Shown here: positions 14,150-22,178 of the stretch, piece by piece
How the letters are laid out: every line of letters starts with the position of its first letter
How positions within the stretch are numbered: position 1 is the stretch's first letter
Notes under the pieces: generated by a model
Told to the model about the DNA's origin: nothing
The model's database searches: none
What the model saw: the letters and a program-made list of their open reading frames with translations, nothing else
Position numbers and translations under genes: made by a program
Assembly: GCA_021827225.1 (NCBI GenBank)
Contig: JAKAXG010000007.1
Location: 1-24,369 of the forward strand
From: Actinomycetes bacterium
GTDB lineage: Bacteria; Actinomycetota; Acidimicrobiia; Acidimicrobiales; Palsa-688
Length of the DNA: 24,369 bases
Reading direction: 5' to 3'

Positions 14150-15478
14150 TCAGCCGCCCGCCGGGCAGAGCGATCTGGCCGCCGCCCGGCCGGAGGCGAT
14201 GCACGCCGGGATGCCCACTCCCCGGTAGCTGGAGCCGCACAGAGCCACCCCCGGGACCTTCCGGCGCAGCGCCTCCTCGGCCCGGCGGACCCGCTCGGAG
14301 TGGCCCACCCCGTACTGGGGGAACGCGTCCGGCCAGCGGTTGACCCGCCAGGTGTCGGCGGCCGTCGGGGCGGGCAGGGCGTCGGCGACCTCGGCGCTCA
14401 GCCGCTCCACGAGGTCCTCGTCGCTGAGCTCGTCGATGCGCCGGTCCCCGGCCCGGCCCGCCGACACCCGCAGCAGCGTCCGCCCCGGCGCCGCCCAGTG
14501 GGGCCACTTCTGCGACGCGAACGAGCAGGCCGTCATCAGACGGCCCTCCTGGCGGGGCACCAGCAGGCCGCTGCAGCCGTCGGGAAGCTCGAACTCGGGG
14601 TAGCCGAGGGTGACCAGGGCGACCGAGGCGGTCTCGAGGTCGCGCAGTCCGGGGACGGCGTCGTCGCCGAGTATCTCCGCCGCCTCCGCCGCCCCCACCG
14701 CCAGGACGCAGCCGTCGAAGCGGGATCCGTCCACGTCCACCGAGGTTCCGCCGGCCGGGCGCACGGCGCCGACCCGGGCCGATTCGAACTTGACCCCGTC
14801 ACCCCGCAGGCGCCGCTCCAGGGCCTCCACCAGCTGTGACAGACCCAACCGGGGGGCCATGAACATCGGCGCCCCGGCCGCTGGCCTGGGCGCCTTGCGG
14901 AGCTCCCACAGCAGGCTGCGGGAGCGGCGGGCCGCCGCCAGCAGGTGGGGGATGGTGGCCTCGGAGCTCAGGTTCTCGGACCGGCCGGCGTGGATGCTGC
15001 CGATCAGCGGATCGGCCAGCCGATCCGCCACCTGGGGGCCGAACCGGCCGGCGATCAGCTGACGGACGCTCACGTCGCCCTCGTAGGTGCGGCGGGGAAG
15101 GACCAGGTCGGCGCCGGCGCGCAGAACCCCGGCCGGGGACAGCAGCCCCGAGCGCAGCAGGGGACCCAGGCGGGTGGGAACCCCCATCATCAGCCCGTCC
15201 GGGATCGGGTGCAGGGAGCCGCTCCACCAGAGCAGGGCGCGGCCGGCCCGGGGGGCGACCAGGTCGTCCACGCCCACCTCCGCGCACAGTGTGGTGGCGT
15301 CGGGCGAGCGGGTTATGAACGCATCCGGCCCGCACTCGACCGGGCGTCCCTCGAACGGCTCGGTCAGGATGCGGCCTCCCAGGCGGGCGGGCTCGAAGAC
15401 GGTGACGTCGGACCGACCGGCCACCTCGAAGGCGGCGGCCAGACCGGCTATGCCGCCCCCTACGACCGCGATCCTCAC
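14150..15478 (-). CDS. hemY: HemY-type porphyrinogen oxidase (coproporphyrinogen III or protoporphyrinogen oxidase)
   Basis: This 442-aa FAD enzyme belongs to the oxygen-dependent HemG/HemY family. In actinobacteria these usually act as coproporphyrinogen III oxidase (CgoX) in the coproporphyrin-dependent haem route. The N-terminal dinucleotide fold reads IAVVGGGIAGLAAAFEV, followed by LGGRILTEPFEGRPVECGPD, the family's glycine-arginine flavin segment. The C-terminal VALCGSSYRGVGIPACIASG is the second FAD contact, and PRLGLSQLVEALERRL is also typical. The start GTG at 15478 overlaps the hemE stop as GTGA, so the two are translationally coupled. No hemQ or hemH follows; the HelD-type gene comes next after 89 bp. 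Pathway assignment beyond the family is inference. Confidence 0.9.
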   Translation of the reverse strand: MRIAVVGGGIAGLAAAFEVAGRSDVTVFEPARLGGRILTEPFEGRPVECGPDAFITRSPDATTLCAEVGVDDLVAPRAGRALLWWSGSLHPIPDGLMMGVPTRLGPLLRSGLLSPAGVLRAGADLVLPRRTYEGDVSVRQLIAGRFGPQVADRLADPLIGSIHAGRSENLSSEATIPHLLAAARRSRSLLWELRKAPRPAAGAPMFMAPRLGLSQLVEALERRLRGDGVKFESARVGAVRPAGGTSVDVDGSRFDGCVLAVGAAEAAEILGDDAVPGLRDLETASVALVTLGYPEFELPDGCSGLLVPRQEGRLMTACSFASQKWPHWAAPGRTLLRVSAGRAGDRRIDELSDEDLVERLSAEVADALPAPTAADTWRVNRWPDAFPQYGVGHSERVRRAEEALRRKVPGVALCGSSYRGVGIPACIASGRAAARSLCPAGG

Positions 15479-16518
15479 GGGGCGGCCGGCCCGGCGTGCA
15501 CCAGCTCCACCAGCCGGGTCAGTACCTGCGGGTCGGTCTCGGGGAGCACGCCGTGCCCCAGGTTGAATATGTGGCCTCGCCCCGCCGGGCGCTGCTCGAG
15601 GATCCGCCGGGCGTGGCTCTCGACCACCGGCCACGGCGCCAGGCAGACCGCCGGGTCGAGGTTGCCCTGCAGGGCGACGGAGGGGCCCACCCGGGCGGCC
15701 GCCTCACCGAGCGGGACCCGCCAGTCCACCCCGACCACGTCGGCTCCCGCTTCGGCCATCAGGCCCAGCAGCTCGCCGGTGCCCACACCGAAGTGGATCC
15801 GGGGCACCCCCAGGTCCCGGGTCCCGGAGAAGATCCGGGTGGTGGCCGGCAGCACGTATCTGCGGTAGTCGTCGGGTGAGAGGGACCCGACCCAGCTGTC
15901 GAAAACCTGCAGGGCGCGGGCGCCGGCGGCCACCTGGTCCCGGGCGGAGGCGAGGGCCATGTCGGCCAGGCGGTCCAACAGCGAGCCCCACAGCTCCGGG
16001 TGGCCGTACATCAACTGCTTGGTCTTCAGGTGCTCCCGGGACGGCCCTCCCTCCACGAGGTAGCTGGCCACCGTGAACGGCCCGCCCACGAAGCCGATGA
16101 GGGGCACCGACAGCTCCTCGACCAGGACCCGGATGGTCTGGGCCACCCAGGGGCTGTCCTCGGCGGGGACGAGGTCGCGCAGCCGGCGCAGGTCGGACTC
16201 CGAGCGGAACGGTTGCTCGACGACCGGGCCCACGCCCGGTCGGATCTCCACCCCGAAGCCGACGGCGTCGACCGGGGCCATGATGTCGGAGTAGAGGATG
16301 GCCGCGTCCACGCCGTGGCGGCGGACCGGCTGCAGGGTGATCTCGGCGGCCAGTTCCGGGTTCCTGATCACCTCGAGGATGCTTCCGCCGCCCCGCACCC
16401 GGCGGTACTCCGGCAGCGACCGGCCGGCCTGGCGCATGAACCATACCGGCGTTCGTTCCACCGCCTCGCCCCGGCAGGCGGCGAGAAAAGGTGAGCCCTG
16501 CCCGTCGAGTCCCGGCAC
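15475..16518 (-). CDS. hemE: Uroporphyrinogen decarboxylase
   Basis: This 347-aa enzyme would decarboxylate the four acetate side chains of uroporphyrinogen III to give coproporphyrinogen III. Signature segments are RTPVWFMRQAGRSLPEYR (22-39), the substrate-binding arginine region, ILYSDIMAPVDAVGFGVEI, and VPLIGFVGGPFTVASYLVEG. IHFGVGTGELLGLM and the C-terminal HIFNLGHGVLPETDP complete the match. The start is taken as GTG at 16518, giving a normal family length. It has no Shine-Dalgarno, but TAACGT (16532-16527) lies 8 nt upstream, fitting a leaderless message. The frame is open further upstream without homology. It heads a two-gene haem operon with the hemY-type gene. Confidence 0.93.
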   Translation of the reverse strand: MPGLDGQGSPFLAACRGEAVERTPVWFMRQAGRSLPEYRRVRGGGSILEVIRNPELAAEITLQPVRRHGVDAAILYSDIMAPVDAVGFGVEIRPGVGPVVEQPFRSESDLRRLRDLVPAEDSPWVAQTIRVLVEELSVPLIGFVGGPFTVASYLVEGGPSREHLKTKQLMYGHPELWGSLLDRLADMALASARDQVAAGARALQVFDSWVGSLSPDDYRRYVLPATTRIFSGTRDLGVPRIHFGVGTGELLGLMAEAGADVVGVDWRVPLGEAAARVGPSVALQGNLDPAVCLAPWPVVESHARRILEQRPAGRGHIFNLGHGVLPETDPQVLTRLVELVHAGPAAP

Positions 16519-16526
16519 GGTCGGCC

Positions 16527-16532
16527 ACGTTA
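16527..16532 (-). promoter_or_regulatory. -10 element candidate for hemE
   Basis: TAACGT on the minus strand is followed by 8 nt and the GTG at 16518. It fits the TANNNT pattern of leaderless actinobacterial promoters. No convincing -35 is present. Confidence 0.35.
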
Positions 16533-16542
16533 CCCAACCCCG

Positions 16543-16559
16543 GGCCTGATCCTCAGGCC
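16543..16559 (-). terminator. Hairpin after the alpha-toroid gene
   Basis: GGCCTGA-TCC-TCAGGCC is a perfect 7-bp stem with a 3-nt loop, 33 nt past the stop at 16593 and upstream of hemE. It lacks a T-run. It could end transcription of the lnt cluster or serve as a site near the hemE promoter. Confidence 0.4.
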
Positions 16560-16592
16560 GCGCCCGGCGCGGCGCGGGGATCCGCCGGCCGG

Positions 16593-17660
16593 TCAGCGCT
16601 CGGGCAGGACCTCCGCGGCGCCGAGATCGACCACGCCGGGCAGGGTCTCCCCGCGGAACAGCCCGGCTGTGCTGCCGATACCCCACAGCGAGTGGTCGGC
16701 CATCAGGACGGCGGCGGCGGTGTAGGTGGTGCGCTCCCCGCCGGGGTAGCGCACGCACTGGGGGTGGACGCAGCCGGTCCAGTAGGCCCCGTTGTCCTCG
16801 CGCATGTGGCGGGTGGCGGTTACCAGTTCGACAGCCCGGTCCCGGAGGCCGATGGCATCGAGGGCCATGGCGCACTCCGCGGTCTCCGCCGCGGTCACCC
16901 ACGGCTGGTCGGAGACGCAGCGCACGCCGACCCCGTCGAGGACGAACTCCGACCAGCGGGCTTCGATGCGCTGCTCGGCCTCGACGCCCTGCAGGGCGCC
17001 CGACAGGATCGGGTAGTACCAGTCCATCGCCCAGCGGTGCTTCGGCGCGAAGTCGCCGGGGCGGTGGAGGATGGCCTCGGCCATCCGGTCGGCGGCCAGC
17101 TCCCATTCGGGCCGCTCGTGACCGAGATGCTCGGCCAGAGCCACCGCGCAGCGCAGGCTGTGGTGGATCGAGGCGGTGGAGGTCAGCAGCGGATGGCGGG
17201 CCCGGTGACCGTCCGGGTCCATCGACCAGGCGATACCGCCTCCCGGCAGCTGCAGCATGAGGGCGAAGTCGATGGCCCGCTCGACCACCGGCCACATCTC
17301 TTCCAGGAACCCGCGGTCGGCGGTCGTGAGGTAGTGCCACCACACGCCGGTCGCCACGTAGGCGCCCACGTTGGGGTCGCGCCGCGGGTCCTCGACGCCG
17401 TCGGCCAGGTGGTAGCGGCACCAGGCGCCGTCCACCAGCTGGGTGGCGGCCAGCCAGTCGTAGGCCCGCTCCGCCTCCGCCCGCCGGCCGGCCAGCGCCA
17501 GCGCCATGGCCGCCTCCGTGTGGTTCCAGGGGTCGGCGTGACCGCCGGGGTACCACGGGATCATGCCGTTGGGCAGCTGGACCGACGCGATCCACTGCGC
17601 CGTCCTTCTCACTTCCTGGGCGGTGAGCGGCCGGCCGGACCCGGGGGTGCGGTCGGTCAC
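16593..17660 (-). CDS. Alpha/alpha-toroid ('prenyltransferase/squalene oxidase repeat'-like) protein, substrate unknown
   Basis: This 355-aa soluble protein is built of repeated helical pairs with conserved Gly, Trp and acidic residues, the look of an (alpha/alpha)6 toroid. Examples are IASVQLPNGMIPWYPGGHAD, DWLAATQLVDGAWCRYHLAD, LMLQLPGGGIAWSMDPDG, HRWAMDWYYPILSGALQG and TRHMREDNGAYWTGCVHPQC. Such proteins are usually labelled prenyltransferase-like, but the fold is shared by six-hairpin glycosidases. The abundance of Trp, Asp, Glu and His would suit a carbohydrate cleft. No prenyltransferase DDxxD or squalene-cyclase DxDD is visible. The GTG start at 17660 overlaps the upstream methyltransferase stop as GTGA. 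It is the last gene of the lnt-GT4-methyltransferase cluster, so a role in glycan or glycolipid metabolism is inferred. Confidence 0.7.
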   Translation of the reverse strand: MTDRTPGSGRPLTAQEVRRTAQWIASVQLPNGMIPWYPGGHADPWNHTEAAMALALAGRRAEAERAYDWLAATQLVDGAWCRYHLADGVEDPRRDPNVGAYVATGVWWHYLTTADRGFLEEMWPVVERAIDFALMLQLPGGGIAWSMDPDGHRARHPLLTSTASIHHSLRCAVALAEHLGHERPEWELAADRMAEAILHRPGDFAPKHRWAMDWYYPILSGALQGVEAEQRIEARWSEFVLDGVGVRCVSDQPWVTAAETAECAMALDAIGLRDRAVELVTATRHMREDNGAYWTGCVHPQCVRYPGGERTTYTAAAVLMADHSLWGIGSTAGLFRGETLPGVVDLGAAEVLPER

Positions 17661-18376
17661 GCCGGCTTCCGGAAGTAGAGGATCACGCTCTTGCCCATGA
17701 CCGGGTTCAGGGCCGCCTCCGGTACCCGGGTGAACGGCGTGTGGGCGGTGATGTCCCACACCAGCACCTTGTGATAGGCGCGCACCACGGGGTGGTCCTC
17801 CCGGTCGACCCCGACCGCGGCGCGCAGCCACCAGTAGGGGGTGTGCAGGGCATGGGCGTGGTGGGCGCCGTAGGGGACCAGGCCGGTCTCCCGGACGCGG
17901 GATTCGAGCACCGACCGGCGGTAGATCCGGATGTGGCCGCCGGGCCTGTCGTGGTACTCGTCGGAGATGGCCCACGTCACCAGCTCCGGCCACCAGCGGG
18001 GCACGGTGACGGCCATGGTGCCGCCCGGACGCAGCACCCGGGCCAGCTCGGCGATGGCCGGGCGGTCGCCGGGAATGTGCTCGAGCACCTCGGCGGCGAT
18101 GATGCGGTCGAAGGTCCCGTCCGCGAAGGGCAGCGACAGGGCGTTCCCGACCAGAGCCGTACCCGCCCCCCCGCGGCCGGCCACCTGGTCGTCCTCGTAG
18201 GACAGGCCCTTCATCATCCAGGACACATCTTTGACCTCGGCTTCGTCGGCGTCGAGGGCGGTGACCACTGCGCCGCGCCTCATGGCCTCGAAGGCGTGCC
18301 GGCCCGCTCCCGCGCCGAGATCGAGCAGCCGGTCGCCGGGGTTCACCCCCAGCTTCTCGTATCTCACGGTCAGCAC
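17657..18376 (-). CDS. Class I SAM-dependent methyltransferase
   Basis: This 239-aa enzyme has the Rossmann methyltransferase motifs: motif I LLDLGAGAGRH (17-27), the acidic residue after strand 2 in VVTALDADEAE, and post-I motifs NALSLPFADGTFDRIIAAEVLEHI and LARVLRPGGTMAVTVPRWWP. The C-terminus contains a less typical IRIYRRSVLESRVRETGLVP region. The acceptor is unknown. The start is taken as GTG at 18376 because AGGAGG (18393-18388) lies 11 nt upstream within the end of the GT4 gene. A GTG at 18367 would be 20 nt away. The start overlaps the GT4 stop by 7 nt and the stop overlaps the toroid gene by 4 nt. This ordering suggests it methylates the product of the neighbouring glycosyltransferase. 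Confidence 0.85.
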   Translation of the reverse strand: MLTVRYEKLGVNPGDRLLDLGAGAGRHAFEAMRRGAVVTALDADEAEVKDVSWMMKGLSYEDDQVAGRGGAGTALVGNALSLPFADGTFDRIIAAEVLEHIPGDRPAIAELARVLRPGGTMAVTVPRWWPELVTWAISDEYHDRPGGHIRIYRRSVLESRVRETGLVPYGAHHAHALHTPYWWLRAAVGVDREDHPVVRAYHKVLVWDITAHTPFTRVPEAALNPVMGKSVILYFRKPA

Positions 18377-19647
18377 TGCGGCTGCCGCCTCCTGGCGTGA
18401 TCCTCGATCACCCACCGGTAGTGCTCGGCGGTGGCCGCCGCGCATGCCTGCCAGGTGAAACGCTCGAGCGCCCGCTTCCTGCCGTTGGCGGCCAGGGTGG
18501 CGGCCAGCTCGGGGCTCTCGAGCACCGTCTGGATGGCCGCCGCCAGCGCCCCCGGATCGCCGGGCGGGACCAGCATCCCGGTCACCCCGTCCTCACCCAC
18601 CACCTCCGGCAGAGCGCCCCCGGTGGTGGCGATCAACGGGACCCCGCACGCCATCGACTCCACCGCCGGCAGGGAGAACCCCTCGTAGAGGGAGGGCACC
18701 ACCGCCACGTTGGCCTCGGCGTACAGCTCGATCATCCGCTCGTCGGACACCCCGGACTCGAAGGTCACGGCGTCGCCGATCCCCAGGCGGTCGATGGCGG
18801 CGGCCACCGGGCTCTCGCCCCGCAGCTTCCCGACCACGACCAGGTGGGCCTCGGGCACCTCGGTGCGGACCTTGGCCACCGCCTCCACCAGCGGCAGCAG
18901 CCCCTTGAACGGGACGTCGGCACTGGCCGTGGTCATGATCCGCCCCGGAACCCTGGCGATCCCCGGTTGCGGACGGAACCGGTTCTGGTCCACCCCGATG
19001 GGCACCACCTGCAGCTGCTCCGGCTCGAGGCCGTACTGCTCGACGATGTCGCGCTTGGACGACGAGGACACGGTGAGGATCCGCGGGATCTGGCGGGCCA
19101 CCCGGATCTGCATCCCGAGGAACCCGTACCACCGCCGCAGGGTCAGCCGGCGGCGCCAGTTCGGGGCGTGCTCGAGGTCCAGGGTCCGGTCCACGGTGAT
19201 GGGGTGGTGGCAGGTGCCGAGCAGGGGCAGCCCGTCGTCCATCACCCCGAGAAGCCCGGAGCCGAAGGTCTGGTTGTCGTGGACCACGTCGAACTGGCCC
19301 CTGCGGGCGGCCAGCTCCCGGCGGACCCGCCAGCTGAACGTGCGGGGCTCGGGGAACCCGGCGGTGCACATCAGGGCGAACTCGGCCACGTCGATGCGGG
19401 TCTTGAACTCCCGGGGCCGGGGGATCCGGAACGGGTCCTCCGGCCGGTACAGGTCCAGACTGGGGACCGGCACCCAGCCGACCCCCTCGTCCAGGACGGG
19501 CCAGGGCTGCCCGGCGAAGACGGTCACCTCGTGGCCGAGCTGCACCAGTTCCCGGGCCAGGTACCGGGTGTACACACCCTGTCCACCCGAATGGGGATTG
19601 CCCCGGTAAACCAGCAGGGCGACCCGAAGTGGGTCCTCCGCGACCAT
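18370..19647 (-). CDS. GT4-family (GT-B) glycosyltransferase
   Basis: This 425-aa protein is a retaining GT-B enzyme. The N-terminal acceptor domain begins RVALLVYRGNPHSGGQGVYT with the glycine-rich loop. ILTVSSSSKRDIVEQYG and LQVVPIGVDQNRFRPQ mark the interdomain region. The C-terminal nucleotide-sugar domain carries the E-x7-E motif (E322 to E330) in YEGFSLPAVE, followed by SMACGVPLIATTGGALPEVV. It would transfer a sugar from a nucleotide donor, probably to an envelope lipid or glycan. Donor and acceptor are not readable. The ATG at 19647 has AAGGA about 10 nt upstream. It follows lnt after a 34-bp gap and overlaps the downstream methyltransferase start. Confidence 0.9.
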   Translation of the reverse strand: MVAEDPLRVALLVYRGNPHSGGQGVYTRYLARELVQLGHEVTVFAGQPWPVLDEGVGWVPVPSLDLYRPEDPFRIPRPREFKTRIDVAEFALMCTAGFPEPRTFSWRVRRELAARRGQFDVVHDNQTFGSGLLGVMDDGLPLLGTCHHPITVDRTLDLEHAPNWRRRLTLRRWYGFLGMQIRVARQIPRILTVSSSSKRDIVEQYGLEPEQLQVVPIGVDQNRFRPQPGIARVPGRIMTTASADVPFKGLLPLVEAVAKVRTEVPEAHLVVVGKLRGESPVAAAIDRLGIGDAVTFESGVSDERMIELYAEANVAVVPSLYEGFSLPAVESMACGVPLIATTGGALPEVVGEDGVTGMLVPPGDPGALAAAIQTVLESPELAATLAANGRKRALERFTWQACAAATAEHYRWVIEDHARRRQPQC

Positions 19648-19681
19648 AAGTCCGAAATCCTTGCCGACCGCCCGACGGGGG

Positions 19682-21304
19682 TCAAGCCGACGGCTGGGAG
19701 GGCGTCCCGCTCAGTGAGCGGACGCCGGCCGGCGACGGCGTGACCGTCCCCCGCTGCCGCCTCCGCCGTCCCGCCGCCAAGGCGGTGGCCGCCACGGCCA
19801 GCCACACGGCGGTGGCGGCGGCCACGACCGGGGTGTCGCCGAGGCGGTCGAACACGGTCATACCCGTCCGGCGACCCACGGTGGCGAACACCACCGTGCG
19901 GGAGTCCAGGTGGCTCCTCTTGACCACCTTCCCGTCAGGGGTGACCACGTCCGAGTAGCCGGTCGGGGTCACCTGCACCAGCCAGCGACCGGTCTCCACC
20001 GCCCGCATCCGGTCGGCCGCCACCTCCTGGGTGGGAACCTGCGTGCTGCGGTAGGAGGCGGTGTTGGTCGGCACCACCAGGAGCTGCCCGCCGGCGCGCA
20101 CCCCGCTGCGGGCCCGCTCGTCGAAGAACACCTCGTAGGAGATCATCACCGCCAGCGGGGCGGCCGGGGTGCGCAGGAACCCGGGGCCGTGCCCGGGGAT
20201 GGCGTCGAGGGGGACGTCGGCGACGTTGAACAGCTTCTCGATCACTGACCGGTACGGGACGTACTCGCCGAAGGGCACCAGGTGGTTCTTGACGTAGTGC
20301 CCGACGATCCGGCCGTCGGGCCCCCAGGCGACGACCTCGTTCAGGTAGCGGTGGGTGCCCACGTCCTGCTCCACCCCGACGAGCATGGTGGCGTGCAGGG
20401 ACCGGGCCAGCCCGGCCACGTCGGCGGCGTCGGCCGTGGTGGCGAAGTCGGTGTGGCTCTGCAGCACACCCTCGGGCCACACCACCAGCCGGAGCGGGTC
20501 CCTCAACGCCGCGCTGGCCGCCAGGTGGCGGTCGAAGACCACCTGCGGGTCGGTGTTGATGGCCCTGGTGCCGCGCGGCCCGCCGCCCTGGACCATTGCC
20601 ACCTTGAGCGGGGGAAGCCGGCCGCCGGCTCCCGAAGGTGACAGCGCTCCCGCCACCGGCAGGAGGACCGACAGCAGCACCAGGCCGGCCAGCCCGGCGG
20701 CCGCCGTCCGGTCCTGGTGTCCGATCCACTCGGCGGGGCCGACCGCCGGCCGGCTCCGGCGCCAGGCCCACGCCCAGCGGCCGAGGGCGGCCAGGCAGAC
20801 GCCGACCAGCACGGTGACCCCGGTGAGGGCCAGGCCGCCCCCGAGGCGCAGCACCGGGCGGAGCGGACCGGCGACCTGCCCCAGCGACAAACCCCCCAAT
20901 GGCAGGCCCCCGAGGGGGAACCGGTCGCGGGCCCAGTCGGACATGGCGAACAGGCAGGGCAGGCCCACGGCGACCTGGCGCATCCTCGACGACGGGGTCA
21001 GCCCGACGGGTACGACCACGTACAGAGCGCTGACGATCACCACGGCGATGTAGCCGGGTATCGAGAACTCGTGGACCCAGTACAGGCCGGGCACGTAGTC
21101 CGCCACGCCGAACGCAGCCCCCACGAGCAGGCGGCTGCGCCACGGGCGCCCCGGAAGGGACCCGGCGAGGATGGCCAGGCCCAGCCAGGCGAGAGGCCAC
21201 CATCCGAAGGGGGGTATGGACAAAGCGACCAGAAGCCCGCCGAGCACGCCGGCCAGCAGTCCGGACCGGTACCGCGGCAGCCGATCGGTGGCGAGTCGCT
21301 CCAT
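19682..21304 (-). CDS. lnt: Apolipoprotein N-acyltransferase-like protein with Ser at the nucleophile position
   Basis: This 540-aa protein has about six N-terminal membrane helices (to about residue 220), a periplasmic/extracytoplasmic nitrilase domain (about 232-500) and a final helix near 505-525. Lnt N-acylates the lipidated Cys of lipoproteins through a Glu-Lys-Cys triad. E278 (VVWPEGVL) and K339 (GHYVKNHLVPFGEYVPYR) are in place. The nucleophile position reads ISYEVFF with Ser389 (codon TCC, 20138-20140) instead of the usual ICYE/ICFE Cys, C387 in E. coli. Activity by the standard thioacyl route is therefore uncertain. The ATG at 21304 precedes the first helix; the open frame further upstream is Gly/Arg-rich without homology. 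It heads the cluster with the GT4, methyltransferase and toroid genes. The next gene in the opposite direction is a GT2. Confidence 0.85.
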   Translation of the reverse strand: MERLATDRLPRYRSGLLAGVLGGLLVALSIPPFGWWPLAWLGLAILAGSLPGRPWRSRLLVGAAFGVADYVPGLYWVHEFSIPGYIAVVIVSALYVVVPVGLTPSSRMRQVAVGLPCLFAMSDWARDRFPLGGLPLGGLSLGQVAGPLRPVLRLGGGLALTGVTVLVGVCLAALGRWAWAWRRSRPAVGPAEWIGHQDRTAAAGLAGLVLLSVLLPVAGALSPSGAGGRLPPLKVAMVQGGGPRGTRAINTDPQVVFDRHLAASAALRDPLRLVVWPEGVLQSHTDFATTADAADVAGLARSLHATMLVGVEQDVGTHRYLNEVVAWGPDGRIVGHYVKNHLVPFGEYVPYRSVIEKLFNVADVPLDAIPGHGPGFLRTPAAPLAVMISYEVFFDERARSGVRAGGQLLVVPTNTASYRSTQVPTQEVAADRMRAVETGRWLVQVTPTGYSDVVTPDGKVVKRSHLDSRTVVFATVGRRTGMTVFDRLGDTPVVAAATAVWLAVAATALAAGRRRRQRGTVTPSPAGVRSLSGTPSQPSA

Positions 21305-21428
21305 CGGCTGAAGATGTTGGCGGTCGCCACGGCCTCGGGGCCAGTCACCACGGCCCGGTCGTTGTCCGCCGGCGCCGCTACCCGGGTGCCTCCCGCCCGG
21401 AGACCCGGCCGCGGGCGACTCTCCTACC

Positions 21429-22175
21429 ATGACCGCGGTGATCTCCGTCGTCATGCCGGCCCACAACGAGGAGGGCTACCTGGAGCCGGCCGTCAAGGCG
21501 GTGCTGTCCGGGCTGCACGCCCGGCAGGCCGACTTCGAGGTCATCGTCGCCGAGAACGGCTCGGTGGACGCCACCGCCGCCGAAGCCGAACGCCTGGCCG
21601 AAGCATTCGACTCGGTCAGGGTCCTCCGCCTGGGCTTTGCCGACTACGGGCGGGCGCTGCGGGAGGGTTTTCTCCGGTCCCGGGGTGAAATCGTCGTCAA
21701 CTTCGACGTCGACCTGGTGGATCTGGGCTTCCTCGACCGGGCGGTGGCGCTCATGACGGCGGAGGACGTGGCCATCGTGGTGGGCTCGAAGCGCAGCCCG
21801 GGCTCCGAGGACCGCCGGAGCGCCGGCCGCCGCCTGGTGACCGCCTGCTTCTCCGCCGTTTTGCGGCTGGGCTTCGGTCTGGGCATCAGCGACACCCACG
21901 GGCTCAAGGCCCTGCGCCGCTCGTCCGTGGCCGACCTGGTCGACGCCTGCCAGTTCGGCAACGACATCTTCGACACGGAACTGGTGCTCCGGGCAGAGCG
22001 GGCCGGGCTGCGGGTCGAGGAGATCCCGGTGGTGGTCACCGACATGCGCCCGCCGCGCACCGCCATCGCCCGGCGCATCCCCCGCACGCTGGCCGGTCTG
22101 GTCCGGCTCCGGATGGCCCTGTCCCGCTCCGGGGTCGGCCGCCCCGGTGGGACCGGCGCCCTGAGACGCCGCTGA
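21429..22175 (+). CDS. GT2-family glycosyltransferase, dolichol-phosphate-mannose-synthase-like
   Basis: This 248-aa GT-A enzyme has VISVVMPAHNEEGYLE at the start, the nucleotide-binding VIVAENGSVDAT, a DxD-type metal motif D93-V94-D95 in VVNFDVDLVDLGF, and a later GISDTHGLKALRRSS. The latter resembles the acceptor region of polyprenyl-phosphate hexose synthases. It lacks the C-terminal membrane helices of the GtrB type. In mycobacteria a polyprenyl-phosphate mannose synthase (Ppm1) is fused or paired with Lnt. The divergent lnt here, 124 bp away, makes that function plausible. Donor sugar is not certain. Its stop lies only 3 bp from the end of the convergent methyltransferase gene. Confidence 0.85.
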   Translation: MTAVISVVMPAHNEEGYLEPAVKAVLSGLHARQADFEVIVAENGSVDATAAEAERLAEAFDSVRVLRLGFADYGRALREGFLRSRGEIVVNFDVDLVDLGFLDRAVALMTAEDVAIVVGSKRSPGSEDRRSAGRRLVTACFSAVLRLGFGLGISDTHGLKALRRSSVADLVDACQFGNDIFDTELVLRAERAGLRVEEIPVVVTDMRPPRTAIARRIPRTLAGLVRLRMALSRSGVGRPGGTGALRRR

Positions 22176-22178
22176 CAG

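Noticed and set aside
14061..14507. N-terminal extension of the HelD-type frame into the hemY region
   Set aside because: GC-rich shadow of the real hemY frame with no homology. The family's N-terminus begins at the ATG at 14060.
16519..17595. Long upstream extension of hemE
   Set aside because: It is a shadow of the alpha-toroid gene's coding strand in another frame. Standard hemE length is reached from 16518.
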